64,000 bases of DNA, taken from contig MABD01000009.1 of the NCBI GenBank assembly GCA_002162955.1, forward strand, positions 124,001 through 188,000, written 5' to 3'. The first letter of the stretch is position 1; every line of letters starts with the position of its first letter. A model generated the notes under the pieces. It worked only from the letters and a program-made list of their open reading frames with translations. It searched no databases and was not told where the DNA came from. The DNA is from Gammaproteobacteria bacterium 45_16_T64. Its GTDB lineage: Bacteria; Pseudomonadota; Gammaproteobacteria; Pseudomonadales; Ketobacteraceae. Both the position numbers and the translations under genes were made by a program. This document shows, in pieces, positions 10,778 through 19,497 of the stretch.

Positions 10778-10880
10778 TACTGAGTGAAGCTGCCTGCTAG
10801 CAGTGGATGATTCTAGGTTTAGCACCTATAGTTAACTAAGTGATTGTTCCCAAAGAACATTAGAAGGTTCCAAATCTACC

Positions 10881-11252
10881 ATGACACTCCCAAATACAGC
10901 CCTGATCGTAGATGATGTATCAGACATGCGATCACTACTACGAACGACACTATTAGATCTAGGCGTAAAAGCAGTAGAAGAAGCTGCCGATGGAGCCCAA
11001 GCTCTAGCGATATATCAACAATCAGCTATCGACATCGTTTTCCTTGATATCAACATGCCAGGTGTCAGTGGATTAGAATTATTGCAGGAATTAATGCGCT
11101 TGAATGAACAAGCTCACGTCGTAATGGTTAGCGGTGACAGTTCAATCACAAACGTTAAAACATCCATCGGCTTAGGGGCCAAGGGATTCGTTGTAAAACC
11201 CTATTCTGTTGACAAGATCCAAGAAGCTTTAAATCGCTACCCATCTGCGTAG
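10881..11252 (+). CDS. CheY-like single-domain response regulator
   Basis: The 123-residue protein is a receiver domain with no output domain. The acidic pair Asp11/Asp12, phosphoacceptor Asp56 (FLDINMPG), the MVSGDSS switch region and the conserved Lys in VVKPYS are all present. It follows the large hybrid kinase on the same strand by 103 bases, so it may accept phosphate from that kinase's Hpt domain; this link is inference. It might instead serve as a diffusible regulator acting by protein contact. Confidence 0.9.
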   Translation: MTLPNTALIVDDVSDMRSLLRTTLLDLGVKAVEEAADGAQALAIYQQSAIDIVFLDINMPGVSGLELLQELMRLNEQAHVVMVSGDSSITNVKTSIGLGAKGFVVKPYSVDKIQEALNRYPSA

Positions 11253-11375
11253 TTTTTAGTGTAAATCTACCATTTGGGAGATAGCTGCCCTTCCCTTTCG
11301 CTTTTAGCATGAATCCGTTCGAACACACGTTATAACCATTCATTTTATTTAAACGTTATCGTAAAAGGATTCATT

Positions 11376-12968
11376 GTGAACACTCATTACTTAATACGCC
11401 AGGGTAGGACGCCCTCATTACGTTCAAAAATCGCCGCCGGTATTATCTGCCTATCGATTTTGCCAAGCGTAGCACTGGCGACAAACACGCAACAGACCGT
11501 CGAGGCTGCATACGCAGAAGAAATAGATGCTCTGCATATCGCCCAGCAACTTACAGACTCCCCAGTAAATTACAGTGCATTACATACTTATGAGGAATTA
11601 GTCGAGGAACTCTATCGTATTGAGGACCAATCTAATGGTGCGGTAAATGTTGGTCCACTCATCAAAAACATGACCGACTCCGGCGAAATCAATGACGGTT
11701 TAATCGATATCGACACACCACAAGTTAACAACAGGTCACTCCGTAATGCGGTAATCGACACGGTTGCAAATGATAACGTTCCAGGCCTAGGCAATTTAAC
11801 TCCCAATAATATCGGCCGGTCAAATTTAGGTAGAAACATCATGGCAGCCACATTTGGACATGGGCCCAAAAAAGTCGTTTATATTACCCAGCAACATGGC
11901 AACGAATTCATAGAAACCGAAGCTGCGCTTTCGTTTCTTAGAAAACTCGGAAAAACCTTTTATCCACGAATCAAACGCCTCCAGGATGAAATCTCTCTAC
12001 TCATGATTGTTAGAGCCAATCCCGACGGTGGAGAACCAGATCCAGAACGCTGCCAAATGAAGACACCATTCCCACCGCCCAACAGCATCGATTATGATTG
12101 CGCATTTTACCGATTTAATATCGACCCAAGCGCGGGAACACTGCCGACTGATGATGAATTTCGCGGTGCACTGGGTGTCGGCTACAATCTTAACCGCTAC
12201 CATACATCAAACCTCGATCGCCCCATTCGTCCCGTAGAAAGCCAGGCAATGGTAGCAGCTATCTTAGCCTTTCAGCCCAACTATGTATTGGATATGCATG
12301 GCGACATACCCAAAGTCACCTGTCTAATTGATGAGAGTAGCATTACCCCCGTAGTACCCGGGTTACTTTATGATTCAAACTGCGACTCAATAGATGGATC
12401 TAAAATTAATAATATTTCCATCAGGGATATGGCTGAGTTTATCGGCAACAACGACGCAAAAGCACAGCGTTGGAATATGGAAACAACAAAAGCACTACGC
12501 TTTTTTGGGGTCCAAGTTGGACGCCATAGACAATTCAACGAAAACGTTGAAATCAGAAATACCGCCGGAGACTACTCACAAATGACCGTAGATGGCGAAC
12601 CCGTGCATACGATGCTGTTAGAAATGAGGAATCTTGCACCCGATGCAGACCCATTTATCTCTGGAATGAACTTCTCCCAATCACCACCGACGCCAAAAAT
12701 CGATTTTGCACTCAATGGCGTTCTCGGGCAGCGTAATCTATTTGTTGGAAAAATCATAAGTGAAATCGTTATGATGAAAGGACTTACCACTATAGCCAAT
12801 AATTCTGTCAGTCTAGGTTATGGAGATGGGGGTTATCTTGCTATCCCTGAAGACACTGGATTTATCTACCAATTTACCGACTTAACACTACATACCCTCG
12901 GACTAAGCAACCCCGGACCCTACCTATTTCCGCTTTGTCAATTTGAGCCATGCTTGACCGGTGAATAA
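11376..12968 (+). CDS. Secreted M14-family zinc carboxypeptidase
   Basis: This is a metallocarboxypeptidase of clan MC. The N terminus (about 1-36, ending VALA) is a signal peptide with a long basic n-region, so the enzyme is periplasmic or secreted. Zinc ligands and catalytic residues are visible: His174 and Glu177 in HGNEFIE, His308 in LDMHGD, a GYNLNRYH substrate-binding segment, and the general base Glu416 in LLEMRNL. Four to six cysteines suggest disulfides. The start is GTG with AGGA about 6 bases upstream. At 530 residues it is longer than the 300-residue catalytic core. Substrate specificity cannot be read. Confidence 0.87.
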   Translation: MNTHYLIRQGRTPSLRSKIAAGIICLSILPSVALATNTQQTVEAAYAEEIDALHIAQQLTDSPVNYSALHTYEELVEELYRIEDQSNGAVNVGPLIKNMTDSGEINDGLIDIDTPQVNNRSLRNAVIDTVANDNVPGLGNLTPNNIGRSNLGRNIMAATFGHGPKKVVYITQQHGNEFIETEAALSFLRKLGKTFYPRIKRLQDEISLLMIVRANPDGGEPDPERCQMKTPFPPPNSIDYDCAFYRFNIDPSAGTLPTDDEFRGALGVGYNLNRYHTSNLDRPIRPVESQAMVAAILAFQPNYVLDMHGDIPKVTCLIDESSITPVVPGLLYDSNCDSIDGSKINNISIRDMAEFIGNNDAKAQRWNMETTKALRFFGVQVGRHRQFNENVEIRNTAGDYSQMTVDGEPVHTMLLEMRNLAPDADPFISGMNFSQSPPTPKIDFALNGVLGQRNLFVGKIISEIVMMKGLTTIANNSVSLGYGDGGYLAIPEDTGFIYQFTDLTLHTLGLSNPGPYLFPLCQFEPCLTGE

Positions 12969-12991
12969 CACATAAACTAGAAAAACAACAA

Positions 12992-13025
12992 GAATCATCA
13001 GGGGCGGTAACTACCCTGATGATTC
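12992..13025. terminator. Perfect 12-bp hairpin between convergent genes
   Basis: Arms 12992-13003 and 13014-13025 are perfect 12-base inverted repeats around a 10-base loop. On the minus strand the hairpin is followed by a T-rich run, so it fits best as the terminator of the LRR lipoprotein gene. The plus-strand side lacks a T tract. Confidence 0.5.
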
Positions 13026-13038
13026 CCCACATACTCCT

Positions 13039-13701
13039 CTAACCAGAGCACCGACCATAAGTAACAGATGTCGTCGTTAACGTACCCGCCAAGTCCTCCA
13101 ATTGCCAGCAAGGTATACTTACATTTGAACCTAGATCTACGTAACTCAACTGAGACAGCTGGTATAACATCGCAACATTGCTGATTCGATTATTTTGTAG
13201 CAACAATACTTCCAATCCGACCAGTGGGAACATATCTTCAATGTTATTCCCCCCTAGATCCAGCATGACCAGCTTAGTCAAATCTCGTAACGCACTCGTG
13301 TCAGTAATCTTGTTACCGCTCAAAGCGAGTTCAGTCAGATTGTTTAGTCTCGCAATGGGGCGCAGATCGGTAATATCATTCTTAAGAAGAAATAGCGCTG
13401 AAAGAGGTGAATGTTCAAATACCTGCATCCCTTCCAAAGAAGTTATATGGCGCCCACTACAATGCAACTGAGTAACTTCATCTACATACAACCAGCCAGA
13501 ACTTATGGCAGTCCCTGCAATGCAACTTTCAAGAGCACGATCATCAAAAGACAGGCTGCCTAACAATATCCTATCCCGCAGTGGAGCGTCATCTGTAGAA
13601 ACGCCATGACTACACCCAGTAAAAATCAGCAAACTACATAGGGTTACCAATAAACGAAAGTTCAGCTGGAACAATAAAAAATCACGAACACAAGTCGACA
13701 T
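13039..13701 (-). CDS. Leucine-rich-repeat lipoprotein
   Basis: The N terminus is a lipoprotein signal with lipobox IFTGC (Cys near residue 30). After about 60 residues come at least four tandem leucine-rich repeats of about 22 residues with the LxxLxLxxNxIxD pattern (for example LTELALSGNKITD, LVMLDLGGNNIED, EVLLLQNNRISN), of the internalin-like type, ending in a Cys-containing cap. It is likely anchored to the outer or inner membrane and binds protein or glycan partners. AAGGA sits about 9 bases before the ATG. No partner is evident nearby. Confidence 0.8.
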   Translation of the reverse strand: MSTCVRDFLLFQLNFRLLVTLCSLLIFTGCSHGVSTDDAPLRDRILLGSLSFDDRALESCIAGTAISSGWLYVDEVTQLHCSGRHITSLEGMQVFEHSPLSALFLLKNDITDLRPIARLNNLTELALSGNKITDTSALRDLTKLVMLDLGGNNIEDMFPLVGLEVLLLQNNRISNVAMLYQLSQLSYVDLGSNVSIPCWQLEDLAGTLTTTSVTYGRCSG

Positions 13702-13867
13702 TTGAGCAGATCCTTCTGATCACTAAGTAAATTCGAGTGCATAATGCCAGTATTGTCATCAATTTTAAACAGAATCAATTAGGTAAAACCGTCTATTCCC
13801 TAGCCAAATGACAAATCTATAAGTTAAAATAGGGCTGAATTGGATAATCAAGGAAGAGGTAAGCTGA

Positions 13868-14098
13868 ATGATCCACAGCAACCGTACAGTAAATAATGAG
13901 GTAGAGTTAGGAGTTAAGTGCTCTCATTGCCACCATAACGTGCCCCATGGGTTTCAGGTGTGTAATCACTGCCACCAGATAGTGAGCAAAGTAAACGACC
14001 AAGAAAAGCGTTCAATACTCGTGAACCGTGTCGTTAACTTCTTTTCTTTTTCTACTTTTTGTGTCGCTATATTTGTAACACTTTATAATTTGGCCTAG
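13868..14098 (+). CDS. Small zinc-ribbon membrane protein
   Basis: The 76-residue protein has two Cys-x-x-Cys-type knuckles (CSHC near residue 19 and CNHC near 34, surrounded by several His) forming a probable zinc ribbon, then a single C-terminal hydrophobic helix (about 54-75). GAGG lies 8 bases before the ATG, supporting expression. This layout, a cytoplasmic zinc ribbon on a tail anchor, recurs in uncharacterised bacterial small proteins. The 14111-14131 hairpin lies just downstream. Function unknown. Confidence 0.65.
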   Translation: MIHSNRTVNNEVELGVKCSHCHHNVPHGFQVCNHCHQIVSKVNDQEKRSILVNRVVNFFSFSTFCVAIFVTLYNLA

Positions 14099-14110
14099 AA
14101 GAGCAGTAAA

Positions 14111-14131
14111 GAGAGCCGCTGATGGACTCTC
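14111..14131. terminator. Possible bidirectional terminator hairpin
   Basis: GAGAGCC and GGACTCTC can pair with one bulged base around a 6-base loop, with a T-rich stretch just after on the plus strand. It lies between the convergent zinc-ribbon and EF-hand-like genes. The stem is short, so confidence is low. Confidence 0.35.
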
Positions 14132-14141
14132 CATTTTAGAT

Positions 14142-14387
14142 TTAGCCTCGAATATTGATTTTTTCAGATATTTCTTCGAGCTTAATTTTCATTGCGTCAT
14201 CCACCTCGTGTGGTCGAATCTTCGAAATGATATTTCGAAGTACTCGAATCTCATTTTGGTCAATAACCCCATCTTTTTCAGCTATCGCGAGAATATCCCC
14301 TAATTCTTTTGCATCTAATTTTCCATCATTCGAAAAACATTCGATTGAACGAAAAGACATCTCCAAATAATCCCTAACTTCACTCAT
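14142..14387 (-). CDS. Small helical TerB/EF-hand-like protein
   Basis: The 81-residue protein has two DG-containing turns, NDGKLDAKELGDI and KDGVIDQNEIRVL, each followed by a helix, which resemble either a TerB-like helical bundle or paired EF-hands. A GGAG site lies 8 bases before the ATG. The product appears cytoplasmic and acidic. I cannot assign a function. It follows the lipoprotein gene by 42 bases on the same strand. Confidence 0.65.
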   Translation of the reverse strand: MSEVRDYLEMSFRSIECFSNDGKLDAKELGDILAIAEKDGVIDQNEIRVLRNIISKIRPHEVDDAMKIKLEEISEKINIRG

Positions 14388-14429
14388 AATTAACGCTCCA
14401 TTGTCAGTAGTTTCCCCGTCAACTCTACA

Positions 14430-14900
14430 CTACTTATTACTCTTTAGCATAGTACCTGTGCTTAACGTCTTGATATGGTATTTGCCCTCATAATCATCCA
14501 ACCTGAATAACTTGTTACGCGCCATCGGCATCCCCATGAAAACCTCCTGCATAACAAAAATAATATCACCCGCTTCAGCGACAACCGTAGTCTCAGCCCA
14601 GTTATCTGCCTTCGACAATATCTGATGCTGCCCCGGTTCCAACTCGAAATAGATATACTGCCCCCCTCTAGTATACCCCACTTCAGATTGAGGCTCTTTG
14701 TCATCAACAAACACGTTAAAACGAACGATCCATCCCACTAGAGAAGGTCGAACCACATAGACCAATGCCTTATTGGAAGCGGGCAACTTGGGAAGGGTGA
14801 AGTTTTCCACCTGGGCTTTCATTTCTAGCGGAGGGGGTAACGTAGCGCAACCGGTAAAAAAGCACGCAACGGTCAACACTAATAACTTCAGACTATTCAT
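14430..14900 (-). CDS. DUF2846-like lipoprotein
   Basis: The lipobox FFTGC places the lipidated Cys near residue 17 and the mature protein at the membrane. The mature domain has the DUF2846 pattern ALVYVVRPS, then FNVFVDDKE, then YIYFELEPGQHQIL, then AGDIIFVMQE, a small beta-sandwich seen in many proteobacterial lipoproteins. I choose the ATG with AGGAG 6 bases upstream over an in-frame TTG two codons earlier. Its function is unknown; the family often occurs near other small envelope proteins, as here. Confidence 0.75.
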   Translation of the reverse strand: MNSLKLLVLTVACFFTGCATLPPPLEMKAQVENFTLPKLPASNKALVYVVRPSLVGWIVRFNVFVDDKEPQSEVGYTRGGQYIYFELEPGQHQILSKADNWAETTVVAEAGDIIFVMQEVFMGMPMARNKLFRLDDYEGKYHIKTLSTGTMLKSNK

Positions 14901-15055
14901 TTCCAACTCCTAATAAATACAGAAAAACCCTGAGAACATATCGACATACATATAAAGATGTAATTCATTACGAATTGATTCTATATCAACGGCATATCAA
15001 TAGTGATTGAAAAATCGTATTTTAACGTAACCCCTTTCTTAAATTCTTGAAAAAA

Positions 15056-15598
15056 TCAATCGAACCCTTTCAATATTCCCACGAGTTTTTCGAGCTTCAT
15101 ATTGGATAACTGACGATAATCAAAATATGGAGTGACAATAATCCTCCTCTCCCTACTGATAGCAAAATCAGAATCTACCCAAATTAGCTCATCATCGCCC
15201 AATAACTTGAGGGAATGCGCCTTACCCATAACAATGTGAAGGCAGCCCTCAATATCACTCGCAATACACTCATTAAATAGTAGAGCCTGCTTCGCACCAC
15301 CAGTAAGCAAGAAGTGATCTCTATATTCTTGCCACGTTGAAAAACCTTCCGTCGCAAGCATAAAACCCAATTTCCCATAAATATTTATTATTTTTCGCCA
15401 ATGGTTCCCTACTTCTTTCCCTATATGAGCAAGCTCACCCACAGTTGCCGGTACGAGTTTTTCACGCGACACGTAACTTTCTAGTGGAGGTCTGTTAGCA
15501 ATGTATACGGCCAATTTACACCCATAAGCTCCAATACCGATCATATCTATATCAGCCAATATAATTACCCCTAATCCTAATCCTAATCCATAACCCAT
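15056..15598 (-). CDS. Uncharacterised protein, possibly DUF6942 family
   Basis: The body from about residue 19 (MIGIGAYGCKLAVYIANRPP) through GNHWRKIINIYGKLGF, HIVMGKAHSLKLLG and TPYFDYRQLSNMKLEKL recalls a family of uncharacterised marine gammaproteobacterial proteins, possibly DUF6942; this is from memory and tentative. The first ATG is listed, but the start is uncertain. The first 10 codons are a Gly-Leu repeat read from a GGATTA tandem repeat. A TTG at 15559 has AGGGG 8 bases upstream, and the ATG at 15544 matches the expected family start. No signal peptide or enzyme motif is recognised. Confidence 0.55.
   Translation of the reverse strand: MGYGLGLGLGVIILADIDMIGIGAYGCKLAVYIANRPPLESYVSREKLVPATVGELAHIGKEVGNHWRKIINIYGKLGFMLATEGFSTWQEYRDHFLLTGGAKQALLFNECIASDIEGCLHIVMGKAHSLKLLGDDELIWVDSDFAISRERRIIVTPYFDYRQLSNMKLEKLVGILKGFD
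15570..15587. repeat. Three tandem CCTAAT hexamers
   Basis: Three perfect CCTAAT units are followed by a looser ATAACCC pair up to about 15603. They lie at the 5' end of the minus-strand hypothetical gene, either as its first codons (Gly-Leu repeats) or in its leader if translation starts lower down. The unit is 6 bases, so slippage would not shift frame. Confidence 0.8.
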
Positions 15599-15844
15599 AA
15601 CCCAGCGTAATTGTCCTCTATTTTAGGTGTGAATATTACCATTTCACTACACAGCCCTATGCCCCTAAGAAGACTGAGCCGGACCCATTTGACAACACGG
15701 TGCGAACCGAATAAAGCTTGTTTCATCTTTCTAAGTATATGAAAATGTGAGACGCCTCACCTTACACTAGGCTGAATATAGCTACAATAACGAGGGATAA
15801 AATCCCACCTTCGCTTATAACATAATCACTTTTGGGTTGTTCAT

Positions 15845-16102
15845 ATGAGTATTTTCCAACCGATAAAAACTGCTTTATTACTCTCACCTATAGTACTGGT
15901 CGCCTGCGGGGGCGGGGGGAGTGACGGTGGCGAAAACACAACCAATCCAAGCATGACTATTGGAACCGAATACACGGTTTCGGAAGGTGATACTGTCCTC
16001 CCTGACTCCAGTGATGCTCGAATCCGAATAAGCAAGGACAGCGACAAAAGTACTAGCTCTGTAATACTCATTACTGGCTCCGCACACATAGTTCGTGGTT
16101 AA
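15845..16102 (+). CDS. Small lipoprotein upstream of a secreted protease
   Basis: The 85-residue product has a lipoprotein signal ending LVAC (Cys about 21), then a Gly-rich linker GGGGSDGG and a short domain of about 50 residues with no recognised fold (contains YTVSEGDTVLPDSSDARIRI). The stop is 31 bases before the start of the reprolysin-type protease gene on the same strand, so the two are probably co-transcribed. An accessory role, such as an anchor or inhibitor for the protease, is only a guess. The ATG follows an upstream AT-rich region without a strong ribosome site. Confidence 0.6.
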   Translation: MSIFQPIKTALLLSPIVLVACGGGGSDGGENTTNPSMTIGTEYTVSEGDTVLPDSSDARIRISKDSDKSTSSVILITGSAHIVRG

Positions 16103-16133
16103 CGCTCCCAACTAGTAGTAGGTTACTTGCACA

Positions 16134-18845
16134 ATGAAAAACATTACTTTCTCGATCATCATGACCATAGCAACAATAGTAATAGCACCTATCAGTTACG
16201 CTAGCACTTCCCCCTGGCTCTTGAATAACGTAGCGAACAAGGCAAGTCACACTCCCCTTATTTCATTGACCCTTGATCAACAAGCACTCACAGCTATTTT
16301 GCAATACACACCCATGGAAGGCAGCACGTCAGCCGGGTATGACATCACTATCCCACTGCCCACTGGTGAACTCTTGGAACTTTCCTTATTCGAATACTCG
16401 ATGATGGAACCTGAACTCGCAGCTAGATTCCCAGACTTTAAAACTTTTAAAGCCGTAGGCAAAACAAACTCCTTGGTCTCTGGGCGGTTCGATTACACAA
16501 GCCACGGTTTTCGAGGCATTATCCGCACAGTGGATGAAACGTATTATTTTGACCCCATCGATACAAACAATAGCGCCAGTAGCTATCAGGCCTATTCAAA
16601 AAGTAAATATCAAGAAGTAAGACCTGAAGCCCAGCCCTTTGTATGCCGAACTGCCCCTGATACCCCAACCGCAAATAAACTCTCCATTCCACACTTCGAA
16701 GCGGCCAGTATCTCTGGAAGCCAATCACACGTCTACCGTTTAGCCGTCGCTGCTACTGGCGAATACACCGAATTCCATGGCGGTTCAGTTTCCGATGGAC
16801 AAGCAGCTATTGTTACTGCGATAAACAGAATCAATGAAATTTTTGACCATGAGATTGCGCTCCAATTTACCCTTATTGGAAACAACAACTTATTGGTCTA
16901 CACAAATGGCAATACCGACCCATACAGTAATAATGATGGCGAAGCCATGCTTCGCGAGAATCAGTCTAATATCGATTCAGTTATTGGTAATGCGAATTAT
17001 GACCTAGGACATGTATTCAGCACAGGCGGTGGTGGAATCGCGCAGCTACAAGCACCCTGCTCTTCGGACAAAGCAGAAGGTGTAACAGGGAGCAGCAGCC
17101 CAACGGCCGACGCATTTTGGGTAGATTATGTCGCCCATGAAATTGGGCATCAACTTGGTGCGAACCACACTTTTAATAGTAGCAACGGTTCCTGCGGCGG
17201 CAACAGGGCCTCATCCGCGGCGTACGAACCAGGCAGCGGAACCACCATCATGAGCTATGCTGGCATCTGTGGAATAGATAATATTGACGAAAACAGCCAT
17301 GACAATTTTCATGCAAAGAGCTTAGAAGAAATAGCTAATTTTGTCGGTAGTTTTGGAAGTAGTTGTGGTACGCATACAAACAGTAACAACCAACTGCCCA
17401 CAGCTAACGCTGGTAACGGCTATACAATCCCCCAACAAACTCCATTCGAACTTACAGCATCGGGCGCTGACGATGATGGCGACACCCTAACCTATAATTG
17501 GGAACAGTATGATCTAGGCGATAGTATCACATTAGGCACTGACAACGGGTCTAGTCCAATATTTCGAGCATATTCACCCAGCACTAACCCTACTCGTACA
17601 TTCCCTTCGCTGAGTAGCCTAATTGCCAATGAAAGCGTACCCAAGGGAGAAACACTCCCTTCAACTGATAGAACTTTAACGTTTCGACTCACTGTCAGAG
17701 ATGATAACGGCGGTGTTACCTCTGCTGACACAGAGTTGAACGTAACCACAAATTCAGGCCCCTTTGCTATCACATCTCAAATATCAAACAGTAACTGGAA
17801 CGGAAATGATACAGATACTGTGACATGGAATGTTGCCGACACAACGATTAGCCCCGTAAGTTGTGCTAATGTTGATATATTACTTTCGTCAGACAACGGA
17901 AATTCGTTTGGCATTACTATTTTAACAGCCACGCCCAATGATGGTTCTGAGTCAATAACCTTCCCCAACACAACAATAAATACAGGACGTATAAAAATAA
18001 AATGCTCCGACAACATATTCTTTAGCATCAATGAAGGCGCAATATCCATAACGGAAACAACAGCGCCAACGGTGGAGGACTTTAGCTTTCTAATAACAAG
18101 CGGAGCATCCGCGACTGGTACCTTCTCGTCCAGTGATGTCAACGGAGATGAGTTGAGCTTTATTGTCGTCACTTCTCCAAGCCTCGGAGCACTATCTTTA
18201 GACGGTGAAAACTATACATACACAGCAGACAATAACGAAACCGGCGTAGACAGCTTCATAATAAAAGCTAACGATGGAGAGTTTGACTCAAACAATGCAA
18301 CTGCCTCCATCACTATTGTTGCCCCTTCAACCGTCAATATCACCGGCCCAAATGAAGCGAACATATACTCAGCAACAGTCACCAGCAACTCAACCACCCC
18401 CATCAACTGGGAAAGCAACAATGAGTTCACCTCTACTGAAACCGCATCCAACGGACTAACCACCTACAGCGTTTCGACAGATGATGTTTCCCTAACATTT
18501 TATGACGACAGCATATTTAATCTCGCACTACTAGAATCTGAAGGCTCTACAAGCTGTATCGACATAACGATCAATGACTTACCCTTCGATATCGATAGCC
18601 TCAACGCTGCTGATGAAATACGAACTGACATTATTAGCGATACTCGCATCCAACTCGAGCGAACCAACGGCTGTGATCTACAAGCGAATATCACTGATGC
18701 TAGCAATGTAGCTAAGGAGATAAATCAACTCCCACTACTCTCAGGTTTCACTGACAACAAACTGGATGTCACCATCACCGAAACAACTGGTGTATTTACG
18801 GTGGTTATAGAAGGCCTCATCCCTGCTTCTGGCATCGCGTTTTAA
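16134..18845 (+). CDS. Secreted reprolysin-type (M12B) zinc metalloprotease with Ig/cadherin-like domains
   Basis: The product has a signal peptide (1-23), a propeptide-like region (about 30-190), and a metzincin catalytic domain. The zinc motif HEIGHQLGANH spans residues 335-345 with catalytic Glu336, and the Met-turn is IMSYAG with Met373. Several cysteines in the catalytic domain suggest disulfides. About 500 residues of tandem beta-sandwich modules follow, including a PKD/cadherin-like segment with GADDDGDTLTYNW near 445 and another near 650 (SDVNGDELSF). No membrane anchor is seen, so it is probably released outside the cell. It follows a small lipoprotein gene and ends 17 bases before a strong terminator. 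Confidence 0.88.
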   Translation: MKNITFSIIMTIATIVIAPISYASTSPWLLNNVANKASHTPLISLTLDQQALTAILQYTPMEGSTSAGYDITIPLPTGELLELSLFEYSMMEPELAARFPDFKTFKAVGKTNSLVSGRFDYTSHGFRGIIRTVDETYYFDPIDTNNSASSYQAYSKSKYQEVRPEAQPFVCRTAPDTPTANKLSIPHFEAASISGSQSHVYRLAVAATGEYTEFHGGSVSDGQAAIVTAINRINEIFDHEIALQFTLIGNNNLLVYTNGNTDPYSNNDGEAMLRENQSNIDSVIGNANYDLGHVFSTGGGGIAQLQAPCSSDKAEGVTGSSSPTADAFWVDYVAHEIGHQLGANHTFNSSNGSCGGNRASSAAYEPGSGTTIMSYAGICGIDNIDENSHDNFHAKSLEEIANFVGSFGSSCGTHTNSNNQLPTANAGNGYTIPQQTPFELTASGADDDGDTLTYNWEQYDLGDSITLGTDNGSSPIFRAYSPSTNPTRTFPSLSSLIANESVPKGETLPSTDRTLTFRLTVRDDNGGVTSADTELNVTTNSGPFAITSQISNSNWNGNDTDTVTWNVADTTISPVSCANVDILLSSDNGNSFGITILTATPNDGSESITFPNTTINTGRIKIKCSDNIFFSINEGAISITETTAPTVEDFSFLITSGASATGTFSSSDVNGDELSFIVVTSPSLGALSLDGENYTYTADNNETGVDSFIIKANDGEFDSNNATASITIVAPSTVNITGPNEANIYSATVTSNSTTPINWESNNEFTSTETASNGLTTYSVSTDDVSLTFYDDSIFNLALLESEGSTSCIDITINDLPFDIDSLNAADEIRTDIISDTRIQLERTNGCDLQANITDASNVAKEINQLPLLSGFTDNKLDVTITETTGVFTVVIEGLIPASGIAF

Positions 18846-18862
18846 ATCTACGTTTTTGAAAA

Positions 18863-18904
18863 AGAAAAAAAGCCCCTTTGACTCGTGGTCAAAGGGGCTT
18901 TTTC
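18863..18904. terminator. Strong bidirectional rho-independent terminator
   Basis: Arms 18871-18882 and 18888-18899 form a perfect 12-bp GC-rich stem with a 5-base loop, flanked by an A run before and a T run after. It can terminate both the plus-strand protease gene and the minus-strand lipoprotein gene whose stop lies at its right edge. Confidence 0.92.
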
Positions 18905-19361
18905 ATAATTCGTCCGCGAGTAATTCTGCCATTTTACCGTTGTACTGCCTTACATACTGGAAAACCTCGGTTAAGGTATTCCTATCATCCTCGCTCTTAA
19001 TAACATCCGTAACTGGGCGTAATGATATCCCATAGAGCACTCTTACTTTTGAAATCACAGACTCTTGGACACCAGGTATAGACACCCCTCTAGTCTGTAC
19101 ACCAATCAATCGTTTATCACCTCGATCAAAGGCCGATTGTGCATCCAACTCTCCCTGCGTAAGAAGCTCATCTTCCTGGCTACTATCCATTGCAGACTGT
19201 ACCCCCGCCTCGCTTGTCGCAATAACAACCTTACTTTGCAAAGTCTTTGGCGATTTGACCCCGGCGTTATTTGCCCCCCCTCCCACATTGCCTGATTGGC
19301 AAGCAATCAGCGAAAAACTCAACAAAAACCCCACCACTCCCCTTACGCTTACTGTGCTCAT
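18903..19361 (-). CDS. Lipoprotein of unknown function
   Basis: From the ATG at 19361 the product has a hydrophobic signal and lipobox (SLIAC, Cys near residue 21), then a Gly/Asn-rich linker and about 120 residues containing ELDAQSAFDRGDKRLIGVQ and a C-terminal helix pair (VFQYVRQYNGKMAELL). An upstream in-frame ATG at 19376 would add five residues but has no ribosome site; the chosen one has GGGGAG, although only 2 bases away. A perfect inverted repeat lies in its leader (19374-19411). I do not recognise the family. Confidence 0.7.
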   Translation of the reverse strand: MSTVSVRGVVGFLLSFSLIACQSGNVGGGANNAGVKSPKTLQSKVVIATSEAGVQSAMDSSQEDELLTQGELDAQSAFDRGDKRLIGVQTRGVSIPGVQESVISKVRVLYGISLRPVTDVIKSEDDRNTLTEVFQYVRQYNGKMAELLADEL

Positions 19362-19373
19362 AACTCCCCTCGA

Positions 19374-19411
19374 CATAGATCTCAGTGTTTTTCCAATCAC
19401 TGAGATCTATG
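19374..19411. promoter_or_regulatory. Perfect 14-bp inverted repeat in lipoprotein leader
   Basis: Arms 19374-19387 and 19398-19411 are perfect inverted copies (CATAGATCTCAGTG and its complement) around a 10-base loop. The element sits immediately upstream of the ribosome site of the minus-strand lipoprotein. No T tract follows on the minus strand, so an operator or an mRNA-stabilising or translation-control hairpin is more likely than a terminator. Confidence 0.6.
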
Positions 19412-19497
19412 CTAGCCTGATTTTTCCATAAGGGCACTGAAAATAACTGGGTAAATCAGGCCAACCATCAAAAATAACGTGCATTGAAGATAACAAA

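Noticed and set aside
15570-15603. Possible CRISPR or telomeric repeat
   Set aside because: Only three 6-base units without spacers; a short tandem repeat is the simpler reading.
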